In this document: positions 8,515-19,437 of the stretch, in pieces | How the letters are laid out: each line of letters opens with the position of its first letter | How positions within the stretch are numbered: the first letter of the stretch is position 1 | Assembly: GCA_963711595.1 (NCBI GenBank) | Contig: CAVQER010000007.1 | Span: 248,001 to 312,000 of the forward strand | DNA length: 64,000 bases | Direction of reading: 5' to 3' | Source: JAUSIF01 sp963711595 | GTDB lineage: Bacteria; Pseudomonadota; Alphaproteobacteria; Rhizobiales; Xanthobacteraceae | Translations under genes and position numbers: made by a program | The notes under the pieces: model-generated | What the model was told of the DNA's origin: nothing | The model's input: only the letters and a program-made list of their open reading frames with translations | The model's database searches: none

Positions 8515-9247
8515 GGACCAATCCTCGCCAACACGCCGCCTCGATCAACCCGCCGTCCGCATCGAAGGCGTCGATCTTTCGTTGGGTTCGGGTGCCGCCC
8601 GCGTACATATCCTCAAGCAGGTGTCGCTTCAAATCGCGCGCGGCGAGGCGGCCGGACTGGTCGGACCGTCTGGCTCGGGCAAGTCCACGCTGCTGATGGT
8701 AATGGCCGGGCTCGAACGGCCGAACGAGGGACGGGTCGTGGTCGCCGGCGAGGATCTCGTGCGACTCGATGAAGACGGACTTGCACGCTTCCGCGGCCGC
8801 TCGGTTGGAATCGTGTTCCAGTCGTTCCACTTGATTCCGACGATGACGGCACTCGAGAACGTGGCTGTGCCGCTCGAACTCGCCGGCCGCGAGGATGCGA
8901 TCGACCGCGCGGCTGCGGAACTGACGAGTGTCGGACTCGGCGAACGGCTTGGCCACTATCCCGCGCAGTTGTCGGGCGGCGAGCAGCAACGCGTCGCGCT
9001 TGCGCGTGCGCTCGCCCCAGATCCCGCACTCGTGCTGGCGGACGAGCCGACCGGCAATCTGGACGAGGCGACCGGTAAGGAGATTATGGACTTGCTGTTC
9101 GCCATGCGGGCCGAGCGCGGGTCGACCCTCGTGATCGTCACGCATGATCCGGCGCTCACGCGAAGGTGCGATCGCGTCATCACTATGCATTCAGGTGTTG
9201 TCGAGGAAACTCCGGCACGGGCCGACGCGAAGGCGAGCCGGGCATGA
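8513..9247 (+). CDS. ABC transporter ATP-binding protein, YbbA/LolD-like
   Basis: 244 residues with Walker A GPSGSGKST (51-59), Q-loop, signature LSGGEQQR, Walker B V-L-A-D-E-P and the switch histidine (V-I-V-T-H-D). It belongs to the MacB/LolD/YbbA group that pairs with FtsX-like permeases. The ATG at 8513 is favoured; a GTG at 8465 would add 16 residues lying in the divergent esterase gene. Its stop overlaps the start of the permease gene (ATGA), so the two are translationally coupled. In E. coli YbbA-YbbP sits beside TesA, and the same linkage here supports the assignment; the substrate is unknown. Confidence 0.93.
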   Translation: MDQSSPTRRLDQPAVRIEGVDLSLGSGAARVHILKQVSLQIARGEAAGLVGPSGSGKSTLLMVMAGLERPNEGRVVVAGEDLVRLDEDGLARFRGRSVGIVFQSFHLIPTMTALENVAVPLELAGREDAIDRAAAELTSVGLGERLGHYPAQLSGGEQQRVALARALAPDPALVLADEPTGNLDEATGKEIMDLLFAMRAERGSTLVIVTHDPALTRRCDRVITMHSGVVEETPARADAKASRA

Positions 9248-11815
9248 GCGCGTTCGTCCCTTCACGTTCCACCTTCTGGTGGCGGCTTCTCACCGTGTTG
9301 CGGCTGGCCGTACGCGACTTGCGTGGCGGCCTGCGCGGCTTTGGGGTCTTTCTTTCTTGCCTTGCGCTCGGTGTTGCCGCGATCGCAGGCGTGGGCTCGC
9401 TCGCGCGCTCCCTGTCGGACGGCCTTGCGCGCGAAGGTTCGGTGATTCTGGGAGGCGACGTCGCATTCTCTCTCGCCTTGCGCGAGGCGACACCAACGGA
9501 ACGAGCGTTCTTCGACGAACGCGGGCAGGTATCGCGGATCGCAACGATGCGGGCGATGGCGCGGGCCGAAGACGGCGAGGCGGCACTGGTCGAGATCAAA
9601 GCCGTGGACGGACGTTATCCATTGGCAGGCGAGGCGACGGTCGAACCCAAGAAGAGCCTCGCGACGGCGTTCGTGCCCGATGACGGCGCTCACGGGGCGG
9701 TGGCGGACGAGGCGCTGCTCATCCGGCTCGGAATTTCCACCGGCGACACGATCCGAGTCGGCGATGCCCGCTTGCGAATTTCGGGCGTGCTCACGAAGGA
9801 GCCGGACAAGCTCGCGCTCGGCATGGGGCTCGCACCGCGATTGTTGCTTTCGCAGGCGGGCTTGCAGGCGACCGGGTTGCTGCAGCCGGGCAGCGTCGTA
9901 CGCTGGACCTATCGCGTGCGATTGGCCGATCCTTCGGACGTATCTCTTGCCAACCTCGCGGGCGAGGCGCGGTCCCGTTTCCCGGATGCCGGATGGGAGA
10001 TGCGTACCCGTGGCGGCGCCGCGCCGCGTCTTGAAGACAATGTCCGCCGTTTCGCGGAATTTCTCACGCTTGTTGGACTGACAGCGCTCCTCGTCGGCGG
10101 CGTCGGCGTCGCAAATGCGGTGAAGCATTATCTCGATCGCAAACGCGGCGCGATGGCGACATTGAAAGCGGTGGGAGCATCGGGTGGTACCGTCTTCGCG
10201 GTTTATCTCGTCGAGATCGGGCTGATCGCCCTCGTGGGCATCGCGATCGGGCTTCTGGTCGGCCTTGCGCTGCCCTACGTCGTGGCCTGGGGGTTTCAGG
10301 CAGTCATCCCCATTCCACTCGTCCCGGCGCTCCATCCGCGCGCGCTACTGCTCGCGCTCGCCTACGGATTGCTCGTCGTGCTTGTGTTCGCGATGTGGCC
10401 CCTCGGCCGCGCCCACGACGTGCCGGTGTCCGCGCTGTTCCGAGACGCAATCGAACCGGACCGCCGGTTGCCGCGGCGGCGGTACATCGCGCTCGCGGCA
10501 GTCGCCGCGCTGATGCTCGTGGCGCTGACAATCCTCAGCGCCGAGGTGCAGCGCGTCGCGATTATCTACGCGGTATCGGCCGCAGCGGTTTTCGTCGTGT
10601 TGCGACTACTTGCTTCTGGGCTGATGGCGCTCGCGCGGCGGCTGCCGCGACCGCGCTCGATTCCTCTAAAGCTCGCGATCGCAAACATACACCGGCCGGG
10701 CGCGCTGACGCCCACGGTCGTTATTTCGCTGGGCTTGGGGCTGTCCCTGCTTGTCACGCTTGCGCTGATCGAAAGCAACCTGCGCAATCAACTCACGGCG
10801 ACGCTTCCCGAGCGGGCACCGAGCTTCTTCTTCATTGATATCCCGTCGGCCGAACTCGGAGAGGTTCTCGAAATTCGTGCTGGGTCAGGCGGCCAATGCC
10901 CGTCTCGACGAAGTACCGATGCTGCGTGGGCGCATCGTGCGGCTGAAAGACCTGCCGGTGGAGAAGGTGACGCCGGATCCGGACGCTGCTTGGGTGCTTC
11001 AGTCAGATCGCGGGATTACATTCGCGGCCCAGGTCCCGCTCGGGTCGAAAGTGGTCGCTGGATCATGGTGGCCTGTGGACTACGACGGGCCGCCGCTCGT
11101 CTCCTTCGACAAGCGGCTCGCGGACGGGCTCGGGCTCAAGCTCGGCGACCCAATCTCGGTCAGCGTGCTCGGCCGCACGATCGAAGCGAAAATCGCGAAC
11201 CTGCGCACCGTTGAATGGGAGAGTCTCGGCATCAACTTCGTGATGCTGTTCTCGCCCAATACTTTCCGCGGCGCGCCGCACTCCTTGATCGCGACGCTAA
11301 CCTTCGCGGACGGCGTTACGGCGCAAACCGAACTCAAGCTGCTGAAGGAGATCGCCGCTGCCTTTCCGGCCGTCACGACCGTGCGTGTCAAAGAAGCGCT
11401 CGACGCGATCAATGCGATCGTGTCGGATCTCACGCTCGCTATTCGCGGCGCAAGCATGATCACGTTGGTGGCAAGCGTGCTCGTGCTTGCGGGCGCACTC
11501 GCGGCCGGTCATCACGGTCGGGTCTACGATGCAGTCATTCTGAAAACGCTCGGCGCGACCCGTGGCAGGCTCGTGCTCGCGTATGGGCTCGAATACGTGA
11601 TCCTTGGTGTCGCGACCGCGCTCGTTGCGACTGTGGCCGGAAGCCTTGCGGCCGCGTACGTCGTCGAGGAGGTCATGCGATTTCGCTTCAGTTTTGCCAC
11701 CTCGGCGGCGGCACTGGCGGTTGGGGTCGCAGTCGTTCTGACGGTCGCATTCGGCCTTATTGGTACCTGGCGCGCCCTTGGCGAGAAACCCGCGCAGATA
11801 TTGAGAAATCTGTAA
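9244..11815 (+). CDS. FtsX-like ABC transporter permease (YbbP-type), reading frame broken once
   Basis: A large permease with an N-terminal transmembrane anchor, a periplasmic MacB-like domain, FtsX-type helix groups and a C-terminal helix trio. The frame starting at 9244 gives good YbbP-like sequence up to about 10856 (F-F-F-I-D-I-P-S-A-E-L-G). Homology then continues in the next frame from about 10862 (R-F-S-K-F-V-L-G-Q-A-A-N-A-R) to the stop at 11815. A single extra base between about 10856 and 10880, for example in the TT at 10865-10866, would restore a protein of about 856 residues, the normal family size. The downstream part is intact over more than 300 codons, so a sequencing indel or a very recent mutation is likely. 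Partner ATPase immediately upstream. Confidence 0.85.
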
Positions 11816-11872
11816 AATTGAACCTTCCGTGACGGAGGTATTTATCCTCACAGAAGGTTGCAGCGATTTCAC

Positions 11873-11901
11873 TTGCTGCCACAATTCGTGATCACCATAT
11901 T
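11873..11901 (+). promoter_or_regulatory. Candidate promoter of the Bax-inhibitor-1 gene
   Basis: TTGCTG (11873-11878), a 17-base spacer and CATATT (11896-11901), about 68 bases before the ATG at 11970. Found by eye against the sigma-70-type consensus. Confidence 0.42.
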
Positions 11902-11969
11902 GCTGCGGAACCCCGATACGCATCCTCGGCAGAGGACCCGCGGTCGAAAGGGAGGAGAGAGGTCTCAAG

Positions 11970-12737
11970 ATGTCCGATTACAACCCCAATCCGGCAGCCC
12001 GTTACGGCACGACCGTCGCCCGCGACCGGGTCGCGGTGGACGAGGGCCTGCGGGCCTACATGCTGCGGGTCTACAACTACATGACCCTCGGCTTGGCTAT
12101 CACCGGCGCCGTCGCGCTCGGTACATTTCTCATGGCCGTCACGGTTGATCCCGTGACGGGTGCCCGCTCGCTCACGCAGATCGGGCAGCTTCTCTACGCG
12201 AGCCCGCTCAAGTGGGTCGTGATCTTCGCCCCACTCGCACTCGTGTTCTTCCTGAGCTTCCGTATCGATCGGCTTAGTGTCGGTACGGCACAGGCGCTGT
12301 TCTGGTTCTATGCTGCCTTGGTCGGCCTGTCGCTCTCGGTGATTTTCCTGGTCTTCACGGGCCAGAGCATCACCCGCGTGTTCTTCATCACTGCAGCGTC
12401 GTTCGGCGCGCTCAGCCTGTTCGGCTACACGACGCGGCGTGACCTGTCGGGCCTCGGTACGTTCCTGTTCATGGGCCTGATCGGCGTCATAATCGCCTCC
12501 GTCGTGAACATCTGGATCGCTTCGTCGATGCTCCAGTGGATTGTGTCGGTGGTCGGCGTGCTCGTATTCGCGGGCCTCACCGCCTATGACACGCAGCAGA
12601 TCAAGGAAATGTACTATGTGGGCGACGACGGCACCGTTGCCGGCCGCAAGGCGGTCATGGGCGCGCTTCGTCTGTACCTCGACTTCATCAACCTGTTCAC
12701 GATGCTCTTGCAGCTGTTCGGCCAGCGCCAGGAATAA
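11970..12737 (+). CDS. Bax inhibitor-1 / YccA family membrane protein
   Basis: 255 residues with a hydrophilic N-terminus (about 30 residues) and seven hydrophobic segments. It has the family's hallmark C-terminal region G-L-T-A-Y-D-T-Q-Q-I-K near 205, which supplies the conserved Asp of the putative pH-sensing pair. Bacterial BI-1 homologues form calcium-leak channels or interact with FtsH; the role here is not shown. The start has a good Shine-Dalgarno (GGGAGGAG, 11951-11958). A strong intrinsic terminator follows 28 bp after the stop, so the gene is monocistronic. Confidence 0.93.
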   Translation: MSDYNPNPAARYGTTVARDRVAVDEGLRAYMLRVYNYMTLGLAITGAVALGTFLMAVTVDPVTGARSLTQIGQLLYASPLKWVVIFAPLALVFFLSFRIDRLSVGTAQALFWFYAALVGLSLSVIFLVFTGQSITRVFFITAASFGALSLFGYTTRRDLSGLGTFLFMGLIGVIIASVVNIWIASSMLQWIVSVVGVLVFAGLTAYDTQQIKEMYYVGDDGTVAGRKAVMGALRLYLDFINLFTMLLQLFGQRQE

Positions 12738-12764
12738 GCGGCAAGGCATCACGGCAACTAAGAA

Positions 12765-12791
12765 GGCCCCGGCTCGCGCCGGGGCCTTTTT
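12765..12791 (+). terminator. Rho-independent terminator after the Bax-inhibitor-1 gene
   Basis: A perfect 9-bp GC-rich stem (GGCCCCGGC at 12765-12773 with GCCGGGGCC at 12778-12786), loop TCGC, then five T residues (12787-12791). Confidence 0.9.
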
Positions 12792-12839
12792 CGCCTGAGT
12801 CCGGTCGAGGTGCGGACGATCCCGGGGTCTCGGCGCTCG

Positions 12840-13202
12840 TCAGTTGACGATCCGAAGCGGCTCCAAGGATCTCAGCACTCGATCGAGATCGTGGCCGCGT
12901 TTGAGCACACGACCGGAGGCTGCAACCACGGCGAATGCCCCCTGGCGGCGCGCGAAGCTTGAATCCTTCACGATTCGGTAGAGCGGCAACTCTGCGGCGC
13001 GGCGGAAGACCGAGAACACGGCGCGGTCCTTGAGAAACTGGATGGCGTAATCGCGCCATTCGCCCGCGGCGACCTTGCGGCCATAGAGATTGAGGATTCT
13101 GTCCAGCTCGCGTCGTTCGAAGGTGACCCTTGAGCCGGGGGGTTGGGGCCGCTGCTTGCGTGCTCCGCCCCCCGGAAACGCTATCGGTTCGACATCGCTC
13201 AT
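12840..13202 (-). CDS. DUF2794 domain-containing protein
   Basis: 120 residues matching the DUF2794 family of Alphaproteobacteria: V-T-F-E-R-R-E-L-D-R-I-L-N-L-Y-G-R-K-V-A-A-G-E-W-R-D-Y-A-I near the middle, then a P-L-Y-R-I-V-K-D and a Q-G-A-F-A-V-V-A-A-S-G-R-V-L-K-R-G-H-D-L segment. It is soluble and its function is unknown. The first 20 or so residues are low-complexity and basic. The gene stands alone; its upstream side faces the candidate structured RNA, transcribed in the opposite direction. Confidence 0.85.
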   Translation of the reverse strand: MSDVEPIAFPGGGARKQRPQPPGSRVTFERRELDRILNLYGRKVAAGEWRDYAIQFLKDRAVFSVFRRAAELPLYRIVKDSSFARRQGAFAVVAASGRVLKRGHDLDRVLRSLEPLRIVN

Positions 13203-13354
13203 GGCGCCTCCCAGTTCGCTGTCATCTCGCTGTTATGATCGCGCCGGCGGCGGCGGCGGGCAAGTGCTTGCGATTCAAACGCGAGGCGAACTCTCACGGG
13301 CTCGTTAGAGAAATCATAATCTCGCCTGAATTCAGCCCCTGCCGCGCCAAAGCA

Positions 13355-13518
13355 ATCGAAGAACTTCCGTGTTCGTAGCCTCCGGGTCGACCTGCGCGAA
13401 GTGCCGGTTTATCCCAGCCCCCCAGCCCCCCGGGCTTCCGTGGGTCGACCCTACGATTCTGCGTACGGTTCAATCCCCAAAATGCAATTCGGGCCGGTTT
13501 TTACCGGCCCGATTTTTT
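13355..13518 (+). ncRNA. Candidate structured non-coding RNA, 6S-RNA-like
   Basis: No convincing ORF lies in 13203-13533. A terminator at 13490-13518 works only for a plus-strand transcript, yet no plus-strand gene lies upstream. The preceding bases fold into one long imperfect rod: GAAC (13361-13364) with GTTC (13468-13471); CGT/ACG; CGTAG (13374-13378) with CTACG (13451-13455); GGTCGACC (13385-13392) with GGTCGACC (13443-13450); GAAG (13398-13401) with CTTC (13435-13438); CCGG (13404-13407) with CCGG (13430-13433). A closing stem, asymmetric internal loops and a terminal hairpin, with TGTTCG on the 5' side and CTGCG on the 3' side, resemble 6S RNA, which sequesters RNA polymerase. The 5' end is a guess and no promoter is clear. 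An unrelated trans-acting sRNA is the main alternative. Confidence 0.5.
13490..13518 (+). terminator. Rho-independent terminator of the candidate RNA
   Basis: Stem CGGGCCGG (13490-13497) with CCGGCCCG (13504-13511), a T/A-rich loop and six T residues (13513-13518). On the opposite strand the tail is not T-rich, so it acts for plus-strand transcription. Confidence 0.85.
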
Positions 13519-13533
13519 ATTGGTGCCTGCCGC

Positions 13534-14265
13534 TTATTTCTGGAATGCGATCAACGCGGCGCCGCGAATCGGCCCCGGCGCATCGGCGGTGCCCGATTGC
13601 ACGAGCACTGCCGCCGTGTCGGCGCCGGATTGCGCGAGGTCAGAGACCGCAAGCGACAGCCGTACCGGTGAGCCCTTCCAGTCGCCGACGCGCGTCCAGC
13701 CGCGGACCACGTTGTGATAGGTGATCGTCTTGCCACGGTTCTCACCGCGCTCGATGGTCACCGGCGACTTGCTGATGATGGGAAGCACCCAGATGGATGC
13801 CGCGGGGCCGGCGCCGGCACCGACTTCGACGGAGATGCTGGTGCCGTTGCGAGCGAGTACAACGGGAACCGGAAGGTTCGTCGCTGACGTGGTCTTCGCC
13901 ACGATGCGGTCGATGGCATAGCGGTCGCTGCCGATCGTTTCGACCGAGCCGTTGACCACGGCTTGCGGGGTGTAGACCTGCCTGTCACCGCGGCTATTCG
14001 CGTAGCCCTTCTGTCGCAGCGTGTGCGCGTGCAGCGCGAGCGTGTCGCGCCAGCCGAGATAGTCCCAGTAGTCAACCGCGAGCGTCAGCCCGATCAGGTG
14101 CTCATCGCTGGCAAGCTCGCCGAGCAACTTGTCGGCGCGCGGACAAGAGGAGCAACCCTGGCTCGTGAAGAGTTCGACAACCGCTTTGACGTCGCTGGCA
14201 GCAGCCGGCCCGCCCAGAAGAGCGAATAGTATGAGCGCGAAGTAAAGCTGTGGCCGAAGCCGCAT
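13534..14265 (-). CDS. DUF1223 family secreted thioredoxin-fold protein
   Basis: 243 residues with a signal peptide (about 1-24, ending G-P-A-A-A-S). Then V-E-L-F-T-S-Q-G-C-S-S-C-P, with Cys38 and Cys41 in the C-x-x-C arrangement typical of DUF1223. The thioredoxin-like domain runs to about residue 125 (V-Y-T-P-Q-A-V-V-N-G), followed by an immunoglobulin-like beta-rich half. It is predicted to be periplasmic; its function is unknown, possibly thiol chemistry. The ATG at 14265 is chosen because it starts the signal peptide directly; the frame is open 108 bases further. It lies 97 bp downstream of acnA on the same strand. Confidence 0.87.
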   Translation of the reverse strand: MRLRPQLYFALILFALLGGPAAASDVKAVVELFTSQGCSSCPRADKLLGELASDEHLIGLTLAVDYWDYLGWRDTLALHAHTLRQKGYANSRGDRQVYTPQAVVNGSVETIGSDRYAIDRIVAKTTSATNLPVPVVLARNGTSISVEVGAGAGPAASIWVLPIISKSPVTIERGENRGKTITYHNVVRGWTRVGDWKGSPVRLSLAVSDLAQSGADTAAVLVQSGTADAPGPIRGAALIAFQK

Positions 14266-14362
14266 GCAGCGCTCCAAGCGAACAAGCAACGAATAGTGCG
14301 GGTCCGCCATCACCACCAAGTCAATTCGCAGTGAAAGTAAAGGCCACGCCTGAGCGCGCCGT

Positions 14363-17056
<2,694 letters not shown>

Positions 17057-17133
17057 GGTCGTAATCCCAAAGTGTTGAAGGACTTAGGCCGTGTCGGAGG
17101 GCGACTCAGCCGTACGGTACGCGAATGCGGGGC

Positions 17134-17162
17134 TTTATAGAGGGAATCAAAACCGCGGTCAC
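17134..17162 (-). promoter_or_regulatory. Candidate acnA promoter
   Basis: On the minus strand GTGACC (17162-17157) is separated by 17 bases from TATAAA (17139-17134), giving a leader of about 75 bases before the acnA ATG at 17056. This is among the better promoter matches in the window. Confidence 0.52.
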
Positions 17163-17207
17163 GGCGGAGAATTCAGCACAAATGCGTAATCGCGGGGCGT
17201 CGTTTCG

Positions 17208-17816
17208 ATGCGGCTGATTGTGGAGGATCTGGCGTGCGTCCGCGGCGGCCGGCGCGTGTTTCGGGGTGTCAGTTGTACGGTTGGGGCCGGGGAGGCTCTT
17301 CTGGTCACCGGGCCGAACGGGGCGGGCAAAACCTCGTTCCTGAGGTTGATGGCGGGCCTTTTGCGTCCCGCGGCGGGCAGCATCCGGCTCGAGGGACACG
17401 CATCCGACGTGCCGATCGGCTGTGCCGCGCATTTTGTCGGTCATCTGGACGGTGTGAAGGGCGCGCTGAGCGCTGCCGAGAATCTCGCCTTTGTGCGCAA
17501 GCTCGCTGGCGATGGCAGCGACGACGTCGCAACGGCGCTCGCGCAGCTTGGCCTCGCACCACTCGCGAGTTTTCCTGCGCGCGAGCTTTCCGCAGGACAG
17601 CGCCGCAGGCTCGCCTTGGCGCGTTTGCTCGTTGCGTCGCGGCCGCTGTGGCTTGTCGACGAGCCGACGGCTGCGCTCGATGCGGAGGGGCAAGACATCT
17701 TCAAGACGCTCGCCGAGGTGCATCTATCTGGAGGCGGCATGCTGGTCGCGACGACGCATGCGCCATTGCGGTTTTCGCAATCCCGCGACATTGAACTCGG
17801 CGGAGACCGGCGATGA
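17208..17816 (+). CDS. ccmA: Heme ABC exporter ATP-binding subunit CcmA
   Basis: 202 residues with Walker A GPNGAGKTS (35-43), signature LSAGQRRRLALAR and Walker B LWLVDEPTAALD. CcmA powers the CcmABCD complex, which releases heme-loaded CcmE during cytochrome c maturation (system I). The signature LSAGQ rather than LSGGQ is usual for CcmA. It overlaps ccmB by four bases (ATGA), marking the start of a ccmABCDG operon. The short length is normal for this subunit. Confidence 0.95.
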   Translation: MRLIVEDLACVRGGRRVFRGVSCTVGAGEALLVTGPNGAGKTSFLRLMAGLLRPAAGSIRLEGHASDVPIGCAAHFVGHLDGVKGALSAAENLAFVRKLAGDGSDDVATALAQLGLAPLASFPARELSAGQRRRLALARLLVASRPLWLVDEPTAALDAEGQDIFKTLAEVHLSGGGMLVATTHAPLRFSQSRDIELGGDRR

Positions 17817-18481
17817 TCACGGCGATGTGCGCCGTCTTCATGCGCGACCTCACGATTGCCTTCCGCGTCGGCGGGGGCGCCGGGATCGGCGTCATGTTCT
17901 TCCTCGCAGTTGTCGCAGTCGTGCCGTTCGCCGTCGGACCCGATCTTCCGCTGCTTGGCCGGATCGGGTCCGCGATCCTGTGGGTCGGTGCACTGCTCGC
18001 AAGCCTGCTTGGACTCGACCGAATTTTTTCCGCCGATGACGAAGACGGCAGCCTCGATCTCATACTGCTGTCGCCGGTGCCGCTCGAACTGATTGCCGCC
18101 GCGAAGGGAGCCGCACATTGGGTTGCGACCGGCTTGCCCCTCGTGATCGTCGCGCCGCTTCTTGGCCTGCTGCTCGGACTCGAGGCAAAGATGCTTGGGG
18201 CGGTCACACTCTCGTTGTTGGTCGGAACGCCCGCCCTCACATTCCTCGGACTCATCGGTGCGGCACTTGCGGTGGCGCTGCCGCGGGGCGGCCTGTTGGT
18301 CGCCGTGCTGACCTTGCCGCTCGCAGTGCCCGTTCTGATTTTTGGCGCCGCTGCGACCGACGCGGCGGCCGGCGGAGCGGCCTTCGGAACGCCGTTCAAA
18401 CTGATCGCTGCGCTGTCGCTTGCGTTCCTCGTCCTTGGACCGATCGCCGCGGCCGCTGCCATTCGGCAGATCCGCGACTGA
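17813..18481 (+). CDS. ccmB: Heme exporter subunit CcmB
   Basis: 222 residues, six hydrophobic segments, with the family's N-terminal M-R-D-L-T-I-A-F-R pattern and the D-x-E-D-G-S-L-D-L-I-L-L-S-P motif near residue 75 between the second and third helices. It is the membrane subunit of the CcmAB ABC complex in the inner membrane. It overlaps ccmA; ccmC follows after 50 bp. Confidence 0.95.
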   Translation: MITAMCAVFMRDLTIAFRVGGGAGIGVMFFLAVVAVVPFAVGPDLPLLGRIGSAILWVGALLASLLGLDRIFSADDEDGSLDLILLSPVPLELIAAAKGAAHWVATGLPLVIVAPLLGLLLGLEAKMLGAVTLSLLVGTPALTFLGLIGAALAVALPRGGLLVAVLTLPLAVPVLIFGAAATDAAAGGAAFGTPFKLIAALSLAFLVLGPIAAAAAIRQIRD

Positions 18482-18531
18482 GCGTGCGCACCGCATTGCC
18501 GGACCCCGGAGGCAGTATTAGAACCCGCGCC

Positions 18532-19260
18532 ATGGCGCTCTCCGATCTCGCCAATCCCTACCGTTTCATGGTCCTTGCGCGCTGGGCGGTGCCGACCTGT
18601 GCGATCTTCGCTGTGATGCTGATCGCATTCGGCATCGCGATCGGCTTCCGCGCGCCCGCCGACTATCAGCAGGGTGAGACCGTGCGGATCATGTACGTGC
18701 ACGTGCCGGCGGCGTGGCTCGCGCTCGGCTGCTACACGCTGATGGCGATTGCCGCGCTCGGCACACTCGTGTGGCGGCATCCGCTGGCGGATGTCGCGCA
18801 AAAGGCGGCAGCGCCGATCGGCGCCGCCTTCTGTTTGCTTACACTCGTGACGGGAGCGCTGTGGGGGCGGCCGATGTGGGGCGCCTACTGGGTATGGGAC
18901 GCGCGCCTGACTTCGGTGCTCGTGCTGTTTCTCATCTATCTCGGCATCCTCGCTTTATGGCGTGCGATCGACGATCCCGGACAAGGGGCGCGTGCCGTCG
19001 CGGTGCTCACACTCGTAGGCCTCATCAACATTCCGATCGTGAAGTATTCGGTCGACTGGTGGAACACGCTGCACCAGCCGGCTTCCGTGCTCCGGCTGGA
19101 TGGGCCCACCATTCACCCGGAGATCCTCGCACCGCTCCTGGTATCCGCAGCCGGTTTTTTCGCACTGTTTCTCGCGCTGTTGATTGCCGCCATGCGCAAC
19201 GAGATTCTGCGACGGCGCGTGCGTACATTGCGGCTCCTCGCGAGCATCGAGGCGCGCTGA
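18532..19260 (+). CDS. ccmC: Heme-handling membrane protein CcmC
   Basis: 242 residues, six transmembrane helices, with the tryptophan-rich WWD-type periplasmic signature W-G-x-P-x-W-G-x-Y-W-x-W-D-x-R-L-T at residues 111-127. Flanking histidines include H57 in M-Y-V-H-V-P. It loads heme onto CcmE. The ATG at 18532 begins the standard N-terminus (M-A-L-S-D-L-A-N-P); the frame is open upstream into ccmB in a different phase. The ccmD remnant starts one base after its stop. Confidence 0.95.
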   Translation: MALSDLANPYRFMVLARWAVPTCAIFAVMLIAFGIAIGFRAPADYQQGETVRIMYVHVPAAWLALGCYTLMAIAALGTLVWRHPLADVAQKAAAPIGAAFCLLTLVTGALWGRPMWGAYWVWDARLTSVLVLFLIYLGILALWRAIDDPGQGARAVAVLTLVGLINIPIVKYSVDWWNTLHQPASVLRLDGPTIHPEILAPLLVSAAGFFALFLALLIAAMRNEILRRRVRTLRLLASIEAR

Positions 19261-19261
19261 C

Positions 19262-19437
19262 ATGGACGCCACACGGCTTTCATCCTCGCGGCATACGGGG
19301 CAACGGCGATCCTTGTCGCTGCATTGGCCCTCTGGGTGGTTGCCGACCACCGTACCCAACGGCGAGCCCTCGCGGCGCTGGAAGCGCAGGGAATCACACG
19401 GCGTGCGCGGCCGGCAGCCTCCGAGGACGCGCGTTGA
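19262..19437 (+). CDS. ccmD: Heme exporter protein CcmD, reading frame broken near the start
   Basis: Between ccmC and ccmG lies the expected tiny CcmD: one transmembrane segment (A-F-I-L-A-A-Y-G-A-T-A-I-L-V-A-A-L-A-L-W-V), then a basic cytoplasmic tail. In the sequence given, the body of the protein is in the frame that carries the ccmC stop just before it, with no start codon. The ATG at 19262 is in another frame. One missing base near 19269-19270 (GCC read as GCCC) would join them into M-D-A-H-T-A-F-I-L-A, a normal CcmD of about 58 residues. CcmD is needed to release holo-CcmE, so an indel in the assembly is likelier than a true loss. Confidence 0.72.

Noticed and set aside
13465..13476. 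ACGGTTCAATCC resembling a tRNA T-loop
   Set aside because: No matching acceptor, D or anticodon arm can be drawn; the bases take part in the rod-like RNA fold instead.
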